A stretch of DNA of 64,000 nt from Lophius americanus (Eukaryota; Chordata; Actinopteri; Lophiiformes; Lophiidae). The stretch spans positions 2,109,001 to 2,173,000 of the forward strand of contig JBBDHG010000124.1 in assembly GCA_037951165.1 (NCBI GenBank), read 5' to 3'. The position numbers were made by a program, and so were the translations under genes. Position 1 is the first letter of the stretch, and every line of letters starts with the position of its first letter. This document shows positions 13,186-23,609 of this stretch, one piece after another. The notes below the pieces were generated by a model, which was not told the DNA's origin, ran no database searches, and worked only from the letters and a program-made list of their open reading frames with translations.

Positions 13186-13585
13186 TATCAATCAATCAAT
13201 CATCAATCAATCGTTATTTATATAGCGCCAATTCACAAAACAGTTGTCTCAAGGTGCTTTCCAGAAAGAGCAGGTCTAGACCAGACTATTTATAGAATTA
13301 TCTACAGGACCCGGCAAATTCCTCCTTGAGCAGCACTTGGCGACAATGGCGAGATAAAACTGCCCTTTAACGGGCAGAAACCTCGAGCAGATCCAAGACT
13401 CAGGGTGGACGGCCTACTGCTATGACCGGTCAGGTTTGAAAAAAAGAGAGTGAGAGTGAGAAAGAGAGAGACACGGGTGAGGAGAGATACAGACGGGGGA
13501 AAAGCAGCAAAGATATCAGCTATAATCCACTTTCTCCAAAGCTCCATGGTCGTGCCGCGGCAGCAGCAGGGATCCCAGGTTGATA
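13186..13585. repeat. common teleost dispersed repeat with (ATCA)n head
   Basis: Begins ATCAATCAATC, then TTTATATAGCGCC, CTCAAGGTGCTTT, GGCAGAAACCTCGAGCAG and CTACTGCTATGACCGGTCAGG-like text known from many fish genomes. The final part (CCACTTTCTCCAAAGCTCCATGG) also occurs alone at 33,490-33,550 and 60,440-60,495. Confidence 0.65.
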
Positions 13586-15570
13586 ATAACATTAATATTA
13601 ATGTGACATATAGTGATAGCTTATGGGGAAATACTATACAGTAATTATAATAATGATAACAACAATAATCATCATCATATCATATCATATGTGCAGAGCA
13701 GTCTCAGTTTGAGATAATTGCATCAAATGTTTTTATAACCTGTGAAACATTTTTATCATCTTTCTGAACACTTTGAGAGATCATACTCTTTATTTGAGCC
13801 ACCAAAGCATTCCCAAAACCTCCAAGACCCTCCAAACACAGCGCACATTAATCCCTGCAGCAACAACTTGCAACTTCCAATTGCGATGGTAAACCATCCA
13901 AACTGTTCCAAAGAAGCCAAAAAACAGCGGAATAAATCTCAGGTGACATACCATCGATGCAATGCTGTCAGACTGCATGTTCTCCAGACAGACGCGGCTT
14001 TGGTCGTGTGCCGGATCAATAAATCGATCATCCAATTTGTACAGCGTCCAAAGCTTCACTCGGATTCTTGGGATTCTTGGATCCCTTTCGTATCCGTTTC
14101 ATTTCTCGTTTTTGGCTGACTGTAAAGTGCCGACTATCTTCAAGCAAAATATCCTATAAGTCGCCGAGAGGCTAAGGGGGGGGGAAAGTCTGTTTGATGC
14201 GCTGTCTGTCCAAATATTCACTGCTCCATGGCTTTGTTTTGTACATTTATTGAGTGAGAATCCATGTATCTCAGAAGTGTCCAAAATAACAATGAAGGCC
14301 TAACATAGGACAAAATGGAGGATCAAACAAATAAACAAAATGTAAGCGGTCAGCAAAAAGTGCGGTTTCCCCACACTCATCCCCTCTCCAACCATTCACT
14401 AACCTGACAGGTGACATGATATGCAAAGAAATTCCCCTTGCAACACCACGTGACCCAAATTACCGTAAGTGACCAATCAAATATAAGAACCATACCTTAC
14501 CTGGCTCCTACAAACCCTAATCAAATTAAATAGTTTGATTCCACCCAAATAAATGCAGTTGGAACCAACCAAAGTAACTAACTTGAATCAACCTTAATGA
14601 ATTAAGTTGGAACAAATCCAAATAACCACTTTAAATCAACCCTACTTAATCATAATGATTGAACATGTAAATATTAAGTTAGATCACCATAGTTGCTTAA
14701 TACTGAATAAAACAACATTTAATCGTGTGGAAATACCTTCCATGATTTTTATTATTTTTATTTAGTTGAGTGTAGTCCCTACAAACTTATCTTACACTCT
14801 CAATAGTGTATTTGAGTAGTAATGGAAGAAACGTAATATTGTGAATGATTTCATCATGTCATGATGTAAATGTGTCTTCAAGATTTTGTTGTCCACTTGG
14901 TCTTGATTTCGCTTGGCTGGTGAAGCGATCTAGTCACCGACGTGGAAACAAGGTAAAAAAATATGCCGTTGACTGGCTTCATGGAAAAATGATGTTTTAG
15001 TTTCATGTTAATCCACCGACGTGTAACACACCAGATACATTAAATATTCCAGTTATATTGCGGATGCTAGTTTCAATGACCTCATGTACCTTACCGCATA
15101 ATGCTACCTTCATGCATGCTAGATTGTCCAACAAGCTAACCTAAGGTAAGATAAATAAGGCTAGTACGGCCAGGTAGTAACTTTATCTTCTAGCCGGCAG
15201 CTTAAGTATTTAGCAGCATTGTAGCTCATGGACTGCGCGGCCTTGTTAATGTGTGTCAACTTTATAACTTACAAAAACGTTTGGCAGCGCAAAAAGGAGC
15301 GTGCATGTTTTACACAAGAACACGCAGAGGTGCGTTCTTCTGCCGTCTCATCAGCTTCCCTTCAATGAGTGGAAAATATGGAGCCAGTGGCTTGTTGTAC
15401 AGTATTAGAATGTATGGAGAGGAAACCGTTGTAAATGTTTACCGAGTTCTTAATAAGCTTAGCCTTAATGGCTTAACATTGTTCTGCTAGTATGCTAACA
15501 AGCAAAAGAGTAGGTTTTTGTCGACTATGCAGAGTACTTACCTTCTCTATGACCTTTTCATTTTCTATTT
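13586..15570. other. intergenic, no gene seen
   Basis: AT-rich trinucleotide patch at 13,640-13,700, an AAGTTGGAAC-type repeat at 14,520-14,700, and a stretch from 15,000 on that is shared with 42,275-42,842. Small open frames (for example 15,251-15,490) recur in unit 2 but look non-coding. Confidence 0.45.
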
Positions 15571-17290
15571 TTAACCCTCCCATTATCCTCTTGTCAAAAT
15601 GACCCGCCACTTTGTTAAACAGCAGAGAAAAATCCCCATAATGATATTTTTTCAACTTGAAATTTGATGACTTTTACTAGTGATCCCAAAATTAATAAAC
15701 AAGTAATGCTGCCTTTATTCATATTTCCATATAAGCTGTTAAAAAAAGGGTACCAATATTGTTTTCGGGTCAAAATGACCGGACAGTCAAATTAAGTTGA
15801 AATCAGAGTCACAGAGTTGGTTACAAACCACAAAAATGTGAGAATGTTTTTAGTTCTGTTTAAGATCAATCAGTAGCAGACATAAACATGACAAGACTTG
15901 TGGTCTTGTCATGCAGAGTGCACTCCCTGTAACCGGATCTGACCCAAGGGGGTGGCATTATAGATGAGAGTGTCTGGAAATACGGTAACAGACAGGCTCT
16001 CATGATCAAAATTTAACAATATTGCCACCTTGTCTGTGTTGAATCTCAGAGGCTATAAAGGTGTTGCAGATGACAGTACCCTAAATTATCTCTGTGCTGA
16101 AGCTATGAGTGTGTTTCAATTTTGAACAGGCTCTACAACAGATTTTTTCAAATGTCCAGCAAGACAACTCTGATTCAGATATTGTCTCTCAAGACTGCTA
16201 TGATTTGATAACCGTGAGTCTAGACCTGTAAGACGCATGAAAGACACACTGGTAGCCATAAGGATGGTCTGGGACAAGTGACTGGAGCGGCTGCCGTATC
16301 TCTAGAACCCAGGGCCTGATATAACAGTGGATGAGCAACTGGTTCCATTCAGAGGCAAATGTCCATTTTATTATCTTTGATTAAATTGATTTTCAATATA
16401 GATTTCTGTGGATGTTTTCTGTGACACTAATACTAATTACTAAAGCTAGTCTTTTCTTCCAAAAGGTCATTGTCCTTTCTGGCAGTATTTGCTCAGGAAG
16501 CCAGCAAAGTATGGAATGACGTCATTGGCGGCCTGCAAGGCCAAATCCAGCTACTCTTGGAAAATGCAAGTCAACACCGGGAAGCCGACCAGTGGAGGCC
16601 TAGAGAAATACCACGGGATGCGGGTCTTGCTTGATGTGATAGAGGGACTTATGGTTCACAATGTCACATTTGAAGATTTGTTCACCTCTTATGAACAGTT
16701 CCCGAAGAGGAAGATCAACATGGTTGGCGGCGTTCGAAAGGTCATACCTGAGCTCCCACCTGCACTGCTTGCATCAAAGGAGACACAGTTCTTCTCATCA
16801 AAATTTGCCTTCACGCCCGACACCACTATAATGTCCTACCTCCCAAAGAAAAACAAGAATGTGGTACTTCTGAGCACACTGCACACCAAGGCTGACATTG
16901 GCGATCTTGAGGACCAGACGGCCACCCATCATCCTAGACTACAACTGTAACAAAGGAGGTGTGGGCAACCTAGATAAGGTGATTGGAATGTACAGCTTAA
17001 GAAGGATGACTGTTCCCTGGCCCCTGGACATCTTCCACAACATCATTGATGTTTCTTCCTACAATGTCTTTGTGATATGGAGAGAGATCAACCCTACTTG
17101 GATGCCTCGTAAGCGGAACAAGAGGAGAGTGTTCCTGCAACAGCTGGGAAAGTCGCTTGTACCTCCATTCATCGAAAGAAGGGAGCATCTCCCCCACACA
17201 GAAACCTCTGCAGCAGTTGTGAAACTATTCAGAAGGTTAGATCTCTTGATCGGAAGAATCGTAAGTCATTCCAATATAGTTACATTTTAA
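15571..17290 (+). mobile_element. piggyBac-type transposon remnant, C-terminal half kept
   Basis: TTAA at 15,571 followed by CCCTCCCATTATCC fits a piggyBac terminus. Transposase pieces at 16,485-16,945 and 16,915-17,275 read KPAKYGM, AACKAKSSYSWKMQVNTGKP, KINMVGGVRK, SSKFAFTP, SYLPKKNKNVVLLSTLH, then after a frameshift ILDYNCNKGGVGNLDKV and NPTWMPRKRNKRR. The N-terminal part is deleted near 16,180. The Asp normally following GGV is Gly, so catalysis is lost. A terminal hairpin (CATGACAAGAC arms, 15,887-15,913) is present. Confidence 0.82.
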
Positions 17291-17479
17291 AGTCTTTGCA
17301 GAAAATTCTTGAGTGTCAGATTATTCTAGATCAGGCTCGTACTTTGAATAATGTAGAGCCACAGGAGACATGTGTGCACATATACAGATGGTCATTTGAT
17401 GGCACTTTCTTCAAAGAATATAAACTATTGTCTTAGCAGGAAAGCATTTAATGATTTTAGACATTTTTACCTTAACACT

Positions 17480-18935
17480 GGACACATCACTGTGAAGAAG
17501 TGTATGACGGATGTGGAGCTGTGGATGCAGGCTGCTCACCCACAGACCCTCCTCATCATCTCCGGGGATTTTAATAATGACTCCCTTTCTTCCACTCTCC
17601 CAAATATACTCAGTACATTACATGCCACACCAGGAACAATAAGATACTGGACCTTTCGGTCAGTGAACAACAAGGAGGCATACACATCATCCCACTTCCC
17701 CCCACTTGATCGTCCGACCACAACTTGGTCCACGTCCTCCATGTCTACAAGCCCATGGTGAAGAGACATCCACCGATGAAGAAGTCTTGAGGTTGTGGAC
17801 AGAGGAGGAGAGTGAGAGATTAAGGAACAGTTCTGCGTCCACAAACTTGGATGTGCACTGTGCTCCACATGGGGAGGACATTGATGGACTGAGTCACTGC
17901 ATCACTGACTACATCCACTCTTGTGTGGAAAACACTGTACCAACCAGAAGAGTGCAGTGTTTTCCAAACAATGAACCATCGGTCACCCCGGAAATAAAGG
18001 CCCTTCTGAATGAGAAGAAGGTGGCTTTTAGTTTGGTGATCGGGACCGGGCGAATACATTAAATGCATCCTTCAATCACTTTGATGTGTCAACCCTCCCC
18101 CTCTTAGCGAAGTACAGACAAGCCGTGTCCCAATATTTCTTAGTTGGACCCTCTCCTTCAATGTCACGCCTCAGCTGCAGCCTTATGACCCCCATCTAGC
18201 CTCCCTAATGCCCCCCCCTGATCTCCCACCATGATCCCCTCCACTCCAATCAGCCAGGCATTGGAGTGGATGACGCTGTCATTCATCTGTTGCACTCAAC
18301 CCTCACTAATCTGAAGAACACTGGAAACACTGTGAAGGTCATGTTTTGACTCCTTCACTTCTTTCACCACGATCCAGCCTCCACGGCTGAAAGGGAAGCT
18401 GGAACAAGCAGTTGTTGACCGCCGACTGACCGCATTGACCACCAACTACCTCACTGACAGACCACAGGCCGTCAGTCTACAGATCTGTGTGTCTGATATG
18501 GTGGCCTGCAGCACTGGAGCACCACAGGGGAGCATAATCTCCCCTTTTCTTTTCACATCATATATCTCAGACTTCAGGCACAACGCAACTCACTGCAATC
18601 TCCAAAAGTTCTCCTATGACTTAGCTCTCATCAGATATGTATCGGAGGGCAAGGATCTGGGGTACCAGAACACCATTAAGGACTTTTTTGACTGGTGTGA
18701 GGTCAATCACCTTCAGATTAACATCTGCAAAACAAAAGAGCTGGTGATTGACCTACCCAGGAGATCTTCACAGAACCCACCGTTGAACATCCAGTGTTTG
18801 AACATTGAACAGGTCCACTCACGCACATTTCTGGGTGCTCACCTCAACAATAAACTGGACTGGTATGACAACACAGATGTCCTGTACAAGAAGGGTCAAG
18901 GTCGTCTCCACATGCTGAGGAGACTGAGTGTCGTG
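17480..18935 (+). mobile_element. L2/Rex-type LINE fragment: endonuclease end and reverse transcriptase
   Basis: Pieces in order: endonuclease end (AAHPQTLLIISGDFNNDSLS), linker (GLSHCITDYIHSCVENTVP), RT (TTNYLTDRPQAVSLQ, STGAPQGSIISPFLF, FDWCEVNHLQINICKTKELV, RTFLGAHLNNKLDWYDNTDV). The catalytic motif region reads KFSYDLALI, so one Asp of the pair is gone. Internal deletions near 18,070-18,330. Unit 2 keeps only 45,060-45,300. Confidence 0.8.
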
Positions 18936-19580
18936 CGGAGAGAAGGAAGCACTGGACACAAGGTTCGGAGTTATGGTTGAGACCAGGGCACTTTATTGAC
19001 TCAAACAACAGATCCTGGTACAGCTAGCTCGAACTTATGAGGGAACAAAGGTAAACATTCAAACAAGATGCTAAAGTGCAGTAACAAAAAATAAATGAAT
19101 AAATTAAATTACAGTGCCAAACAAACAATGAGAATAACCAATGACATCTTTAAATTAATACATATACATTTCAGCTGACGAGGTGCACTATTAACAAGCT
19201 GAAAGTTCACTGACTGTACAACTAGAAATTTAAACAGAAACCATGAGTGATTAACCTCATATCTACACCAAAATAAAATATATTGTATTAAACTGATAGT
19301 AGAACAATTTCAAATGGATGGCTATTTTAAGAACAGATATTTTTCAGGTTTTTTGTGTTTCTGGACATTATGACTACTGCTTAGCTTATGAGGGAGTAAC
19401 AGTAAACATTAATACAGGATGGCTCCTCCCGTGGAAAAGTTTCCTGAACTACGGTGTCCTGTAAGGGACATGTTTGCAATAATTCCCAAAGGCACTAAAT
19501 AGCACAACAGCGCCACCCAAAGGCTTATTCAGGCCTACCCCTACATATTTCTGTGTGAATGTATATATGATCAATATATA
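18936..19580. other. intergenic, no gene seen
   Basis: Sequence to 19,330 is unique to unit 1. From 19,333 it matches 45,301 on in unit 2. Confidence 0.45.
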
Positions 19581-19610
19581 AACATTATGTATATATATAT
19601 ACATAATGTT
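19581..19610. repeat. 30-bp perfect palindrome (unit 1)
   Basis: AACATTATGT, five AT pairs, ACATAATGTT: each half is the exact reverse complement of the other. Repeated in unit 2 at 45,552-45,581. Confidence 0.9.
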
Positions 19611-19620
19611 GATTCAGTGT

Positions 19621-19790
19621 TGTGAAGAAGCTCAGTGGATGGTATATTAAACACTATAGAGGCTATGATCTACAGAGTTCACCAGGTGAGGAAGTGGAAC
19701 TTATTAAGACAGAAGAACTACATGATGCATACCCACTGACAGACTACACAATTGGAGGGATGTGTCTCATCACCTGAAAATATATATCCA
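19621..19790 (+). pseudogene. short protein-like relic, unit 1 (unrecognised)
   Basis: Reads KKLSGWYIKHYRGYDL, SSPGEEVELI, EELHDAYPLTDYTIGGMCL before a stop. The composition is protein-like and the frame is kept in unit 2. No family recognised. Confidence 0.3.
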
Positions 19791-19979
19791 CGTTAAAATG
19801 GTGAGGCCTATGAATGTGATGTTGAAGGATGGACCGATCAACCACATCATAAAAAAACACCTGTCTAATATGATATTGGACCTCCTGATGCAGCTTAAAC
19901 TGCTCTGACTGCTGAGGGGTGAACATAAGAACTCATGAAGATGTCCTGTGATCTCTGACTCTGAGACATTCAAATACAA

Positions 19980-20240
19980 ACTTTTAGGTCCAGCAGATCC
20001 TAATTTGGGATTTAAGGGGATCCCAGAGATTTTCATTAGAATTAGACACTGGGGAATATGGAGGCCCAGACACCACTTGAATATGTTTCAATATCTTGCC
20101 TTTCGTTGTCCTGCAAGTGAGCACTGATGTGGCCATATAAGAATGCTCCAAACTCATGCCAATGTTTGAGTCATTCAAGTCAAAATTGTTTGTCCGAGTA
20201 AAATACCTTAATGTAAGGACACACCTTGCACACACACGCT
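19980..20240 (-). mobile_element. Tc1/mariner-like transposase remnant (unit 1)
   Basis: The minus-strand frame ends with SGPPYSPVSNSNENLWDPLK, a decayed form of the WPPxSPDLNPIENLW motif that holds the last catalytic residue in Tc1-type transposases. The rest is too eroded to align. Confidence 0.5.
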
Positions 20241-20857
20241 AGCAGATCGATCATTGTAATGAGATGAATGTTGTTTAATGGCTTCATTTATCTGTGGTTT
20301 TAATGCTGATTGGTTATAAAACATTTTCAGCATAATTGTATCATTTTAATCATGATGAAAAAGTTTTTGCCAGGAACTCGAGATAATCCAGGATTTGTTG
20401 AACCAAACTACAATCATTAACTGTATTTCTACAAAGAAAAATATGCACTTATGGGCGAGAGGCTACTTTAATTTTGCTGTCACTAGCACAAGCTGTTTCT
20501 GCATTGATGTAATAGAACTGTAACTTTATAACCTATTTTTTCTTTTTATAATTACATAAATAATCATAAATACTAAAAACCATTAAGAAGGCTTATAATA
20601 GAAAATATTCATGCATGAATATTAATTAATTTTAATTAATTACAAACAAAGTGATTTATGCAATTAGTTTTTTTAATCGATTGAAAGCCCTTGTAAAAAT
20701 TCAACTAACTACCTACCAGATTTACCCAAACACAGAGATAAATCTGGTTTTAAGGGTCTGCTTTTCCTCCAAACTTATTGTGGCATTTATGATGGAAATG
20801 ATGAGAATATAGATTTGAAAGCATTTTGGGGGATTCTTCTAGAGACTTATCTTGCAG
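20241..20857. other. AT-rich intergenic block
   Basis: Shared with 46,211-46,800. Includes a 20-bp palindrome (AATATTCATG/CATGAATATT, 20,604-20,623). No gene seen. Confidence 0.5.
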
Positions 20858-21162
20858 GACAGCATGTCTATCCAAGGATCGATGGACCTCCACGACTGGG
20901 CTGGACAAACTAAGAAGCACCACCTGCCTCAGCCATCCTACCACGAAGTCAGTCAGTCATTCTTTAAACATTTTAAATAAGAAGATCCAAACACTCAAAG
21001 CAATTAAGCTCTAAGAGAATGAATTGTCTTTTAAAGGAAATTATGAAATAATAATCAAGATTGTTTTGTCCTAGACTGAAGACATTCATCTTCAGAGAGT
21101 TTGTCCTGAAAGTTCTCGTCATCTTCCTGGGAGAAGATCCAGGTGACTTGATCAAAGAATAT
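20858..21162 (+). pseudogene. two phase-compatible exon-like blocks of an unknown gene
   Basis: Block 1 (20,858-20,947) follows CTTATCTTGCAG and ends before GTCAGT. Block 2 (21,075-21,162) follows TTTTGTCCTAG and ends before GTAAGT. Joined phase-compatibly they read through without a stop. Block 2 has a strongly protein-like run (KTFIFREFVLKVLVIFLG then EDPGDLIKEY). Present only in unit 1, since unit 2 is deleted between the counterparts of about 20,828 and 21,310. I do not recognise the protein. Confidence 0.4.
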
Positions 21163-22164
21163 GTAAGTTCCAACAACAACAACAACATGTAATTATTAAC
21201 AATGTCAGCAGAAGTTTTCATGGAGAGAAATGTGAAAAAATATCTTACATTCATGGATATCAATTAAAATTAATTATATTACATAAGAGGCTTTGGACAA
21301 ATTAGTTTAGTTTTTTTGTTTGGTTTCCACCAATAAGGCCTCTGATGTTTTATCTTCTTCATAAACCTTTTGGTAAATAGATCAGAACAAATGATTATTT
21401 GTACAAGATTGAATACTAAAACATTTTGAGAATTAGTTTGTTTTGACAATCAGACCATCAAACCTTCCCTAAAGTTCTTTTGGTTTGGGTTCTTATCAAT
21501 TTGAGGTGATGTAAGACATCGATCTAAAAAATTAAGAAACCCTTGAATCACACAGGAGAACTTAAACAGAATTTTTCTTTCATTTTAAAATCTTTATTCA
21601 TATACATTGAATAACTTGTGAACAAATGAAGTAATAATGATCAATGAAACCAGAACCACTGAGGGCTAGCTTCAAAAGTAAACCCAGTTTCAGAGTGAGG
21701 AATGGAAATCACAGGTTCTGACCCAGCTGGTGTGAATTTAATCAGAACCACTCATAATGTGTCTCAGTAGTGGGTTTGACATTTGACCTCCATTGTATTT
21801 AGTTATTTATTCTGTAAAACCATAAGTCAAAGCTTGTATGACAAAAAACAAATATTACTTGTGCAGCATTGTGGTAACGTTTCATCGCTCACGATAGCCA
21901 GCTGTTCTGTGTGCTAATAAAAGCTAACAATTAATAATGCTAACAATGGATGATTATAAACATGAAGATAGTATCTGGGAATATTTACTTTTTTCCCTCT
22001 TTGCTAAAGCTATAAAACAATTTTGAGCCTTTACATTTTGAGCCTTAATAACCTCCTAAGCAGAAAAATATTAAAATTTTGAGATTTACACGAAAGTTTT
22101 CTAAGGAATTTGCATTTATGTGATTATAACAAAAAACAAATAAAAAAAATTCAACAAGCCGGTT
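21163..22164. other. intergenic, no gene seen
   Basis: AT-rich and closely matched by 46,815-47,650. A CAACAA run occurs at 21,172-21,185. Confidence 0.5.
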
Positions 22165-22400
22165 TTGGTCAGGGTTAGGGTTGGGCAGAGACCTTCCGGC
22201 GAGCGATGCGGAGAGCGGCCTGTTGTTGTGTCAATGGAGGTGTCACGGGGGAGGACTCTTCATCCACTCCACATGGATGCAGATCAGTGTGTAAGTCACA
22301 TCATTAATTTCTACTTCCATCAATGCGTCCGCTGGGTCCATTCTGACCAGCTTGTTCTGTTAGGAACTTTCTTTGGCTTTAGCTTGGACCCAAACGCAGA
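22165..22400 (-). mobile_element. LTR-retrotransposon gag remnant, short (unit 1)
   Basis: Matches the right part of 47,679-48,300 but has lost about 460 bases. The minus-strand MDPADALMDVE-type start is still recognisable in part. Confidence 0.4.
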
Positions 22401-23297
22401 CAGAAGACGCGGCAGAGCAGGTGCAAAAATATTCATTATAAACAAAAGATCAGGAGGAAAAACAGGAACAAAAAAACATTAGGATTAACTTACGTCTAGT
22501 AACTGGGAGAAGGCTGGGACGCGTGATGACACGGGGGAACATCATACAACGAACTGGCACAGAAGGGAAGGTGAGGACAGACTATATACACTGATGTAAC
22601 GAGACAATGAGACACAGCTGGAGGGGAAACACAGGTGAACACGATGACCAATCACAGGACAGTTACAGAGGGAGAAAGGAACACTAGTGAAACACACACA
22701 AAGGCAACACAAATCAAAGTGACGGAACTTCCCCTAATAATATATAAAACCAAAGGTTTGACATTAGGAAAGGCCCCGTCAATGTTTATCCTGGTACTTA
22801 TTTCCTTTTGCTACTTCATTTTCTTCTACACTGTAAAATAAAAATCAATACAATAATAACAATAGCTGTTGTTGCCAGAATTTTACCGTACAAAATACAG
22901 TCATCATGTACGACACAGTACGGTAAATAACTATAATATCAAAAATAATGTAAATCTTATTATGACACCAAAATTAATTATCTAAAATAACAGTAAATTA
23001 TATGAATCTAGACTTTTAATCTAGAAATCAACATCAAAACACAAATATTTACAGTATTTTTTCTATCTTCAGTCAGTCGATATTATGGGTTGCTGTTGCT
23101 CGATGGTTGAAGATTTATTTATGTTTTCATTCCAGTAAAATCTGTTATTTATACAGAATAATACTTATAATACTGTTTACTACAGGGAGACTGATTTAAA
23201 ATTTATCGTCTGTTACTGTTGATATTTGACACCTTTTTTTTGGTATTTCCTACTGACAATTTTTACAGTTTAACTTTAAAAAAATGTTGCAATAGTG
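22401..23297. other. repeat-derived spacer downstream of gene 1
   Basis: Starts with fish-repeat text (GACCCAAACGCAGACAGAAG) and continues into AT-rich ACTGTA-family sequence. It is matched by 48,320-49,250. Could include the 3' end of gene 1 mRNA. No exon seen. Confidence 0.45.
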
Positions 23298-23337
23298 TAA
23301 TTATATGTGATTAACTATATAATTAATCACATATAAT
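23298..23337. repeat. inverted repeat downstream of gene 1
   Basis: Arms AATTATATGTGATTAA and TTAATCACATATAATT flank a short AT spacer. Unit 2 keeps only one arm (near 49,210). Confidence 0.75.
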
Positions 23338-23579
23338 TGTAAACTGTAAACTTGAATTTGAATAAAAATATACAGTAATGTTTTGTACACGGTGATCATA
23401 ATTTTTTAGGGTAAATTCCAACAACCACAGCTGCAGGTATTTTAATGTAAATGGCAGGATTACACACGAAGAAAAACATAGTTCTGAATCTAATATTCCA
23501 GTCATTCCTACAGATACCCTACATTTTACACACGGATCCTTTAGGGTTTCATGGCACCTCCATTAGGACCTGCATCAGT

Positions 23580-23609
23580 TTAAGGAGATGGGCCTGTGGT
23601 TTCTTTTTT
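23580..23609 (-). CDS. gene 1 exon 8: end of short tail and stop
   Basis: After a CCACCAG acceptor the frame reads KKETTGPSP then TAA if the second of two tandem AGs is used. With the first AG (start 23611) a different 20-residue end results, stopping with TGA near 23548. The first option matches the Lys-rich short tails I recall in this teleost family. An ATTAAA poly(A)-like signal on the minus strand lies at 23441-23446, about 135 bases on. Confidence 0.5.
   Translation of the reverse strand, partial: KKETTGPSP

Noticed and set aside
13302..13592. 96-codon minus-strand frame over the dispersed repeat
   Set aside because: The sequence is a common teleost repeat and the frame has no protein features.
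15251..15490. 79-codon open frame that recurs at 42,524-42,763
   Set aside because: Identity only reflects recent duplication. There is no motif or splice signal and it lies just outside a piggyBac end.
22168..22190. GGGTTAGGGTTGGG telomere-like text
   Set aside because: Only about two repeat units, produced by the join of two retroelement pieces. Not an interstitial telomere tract.
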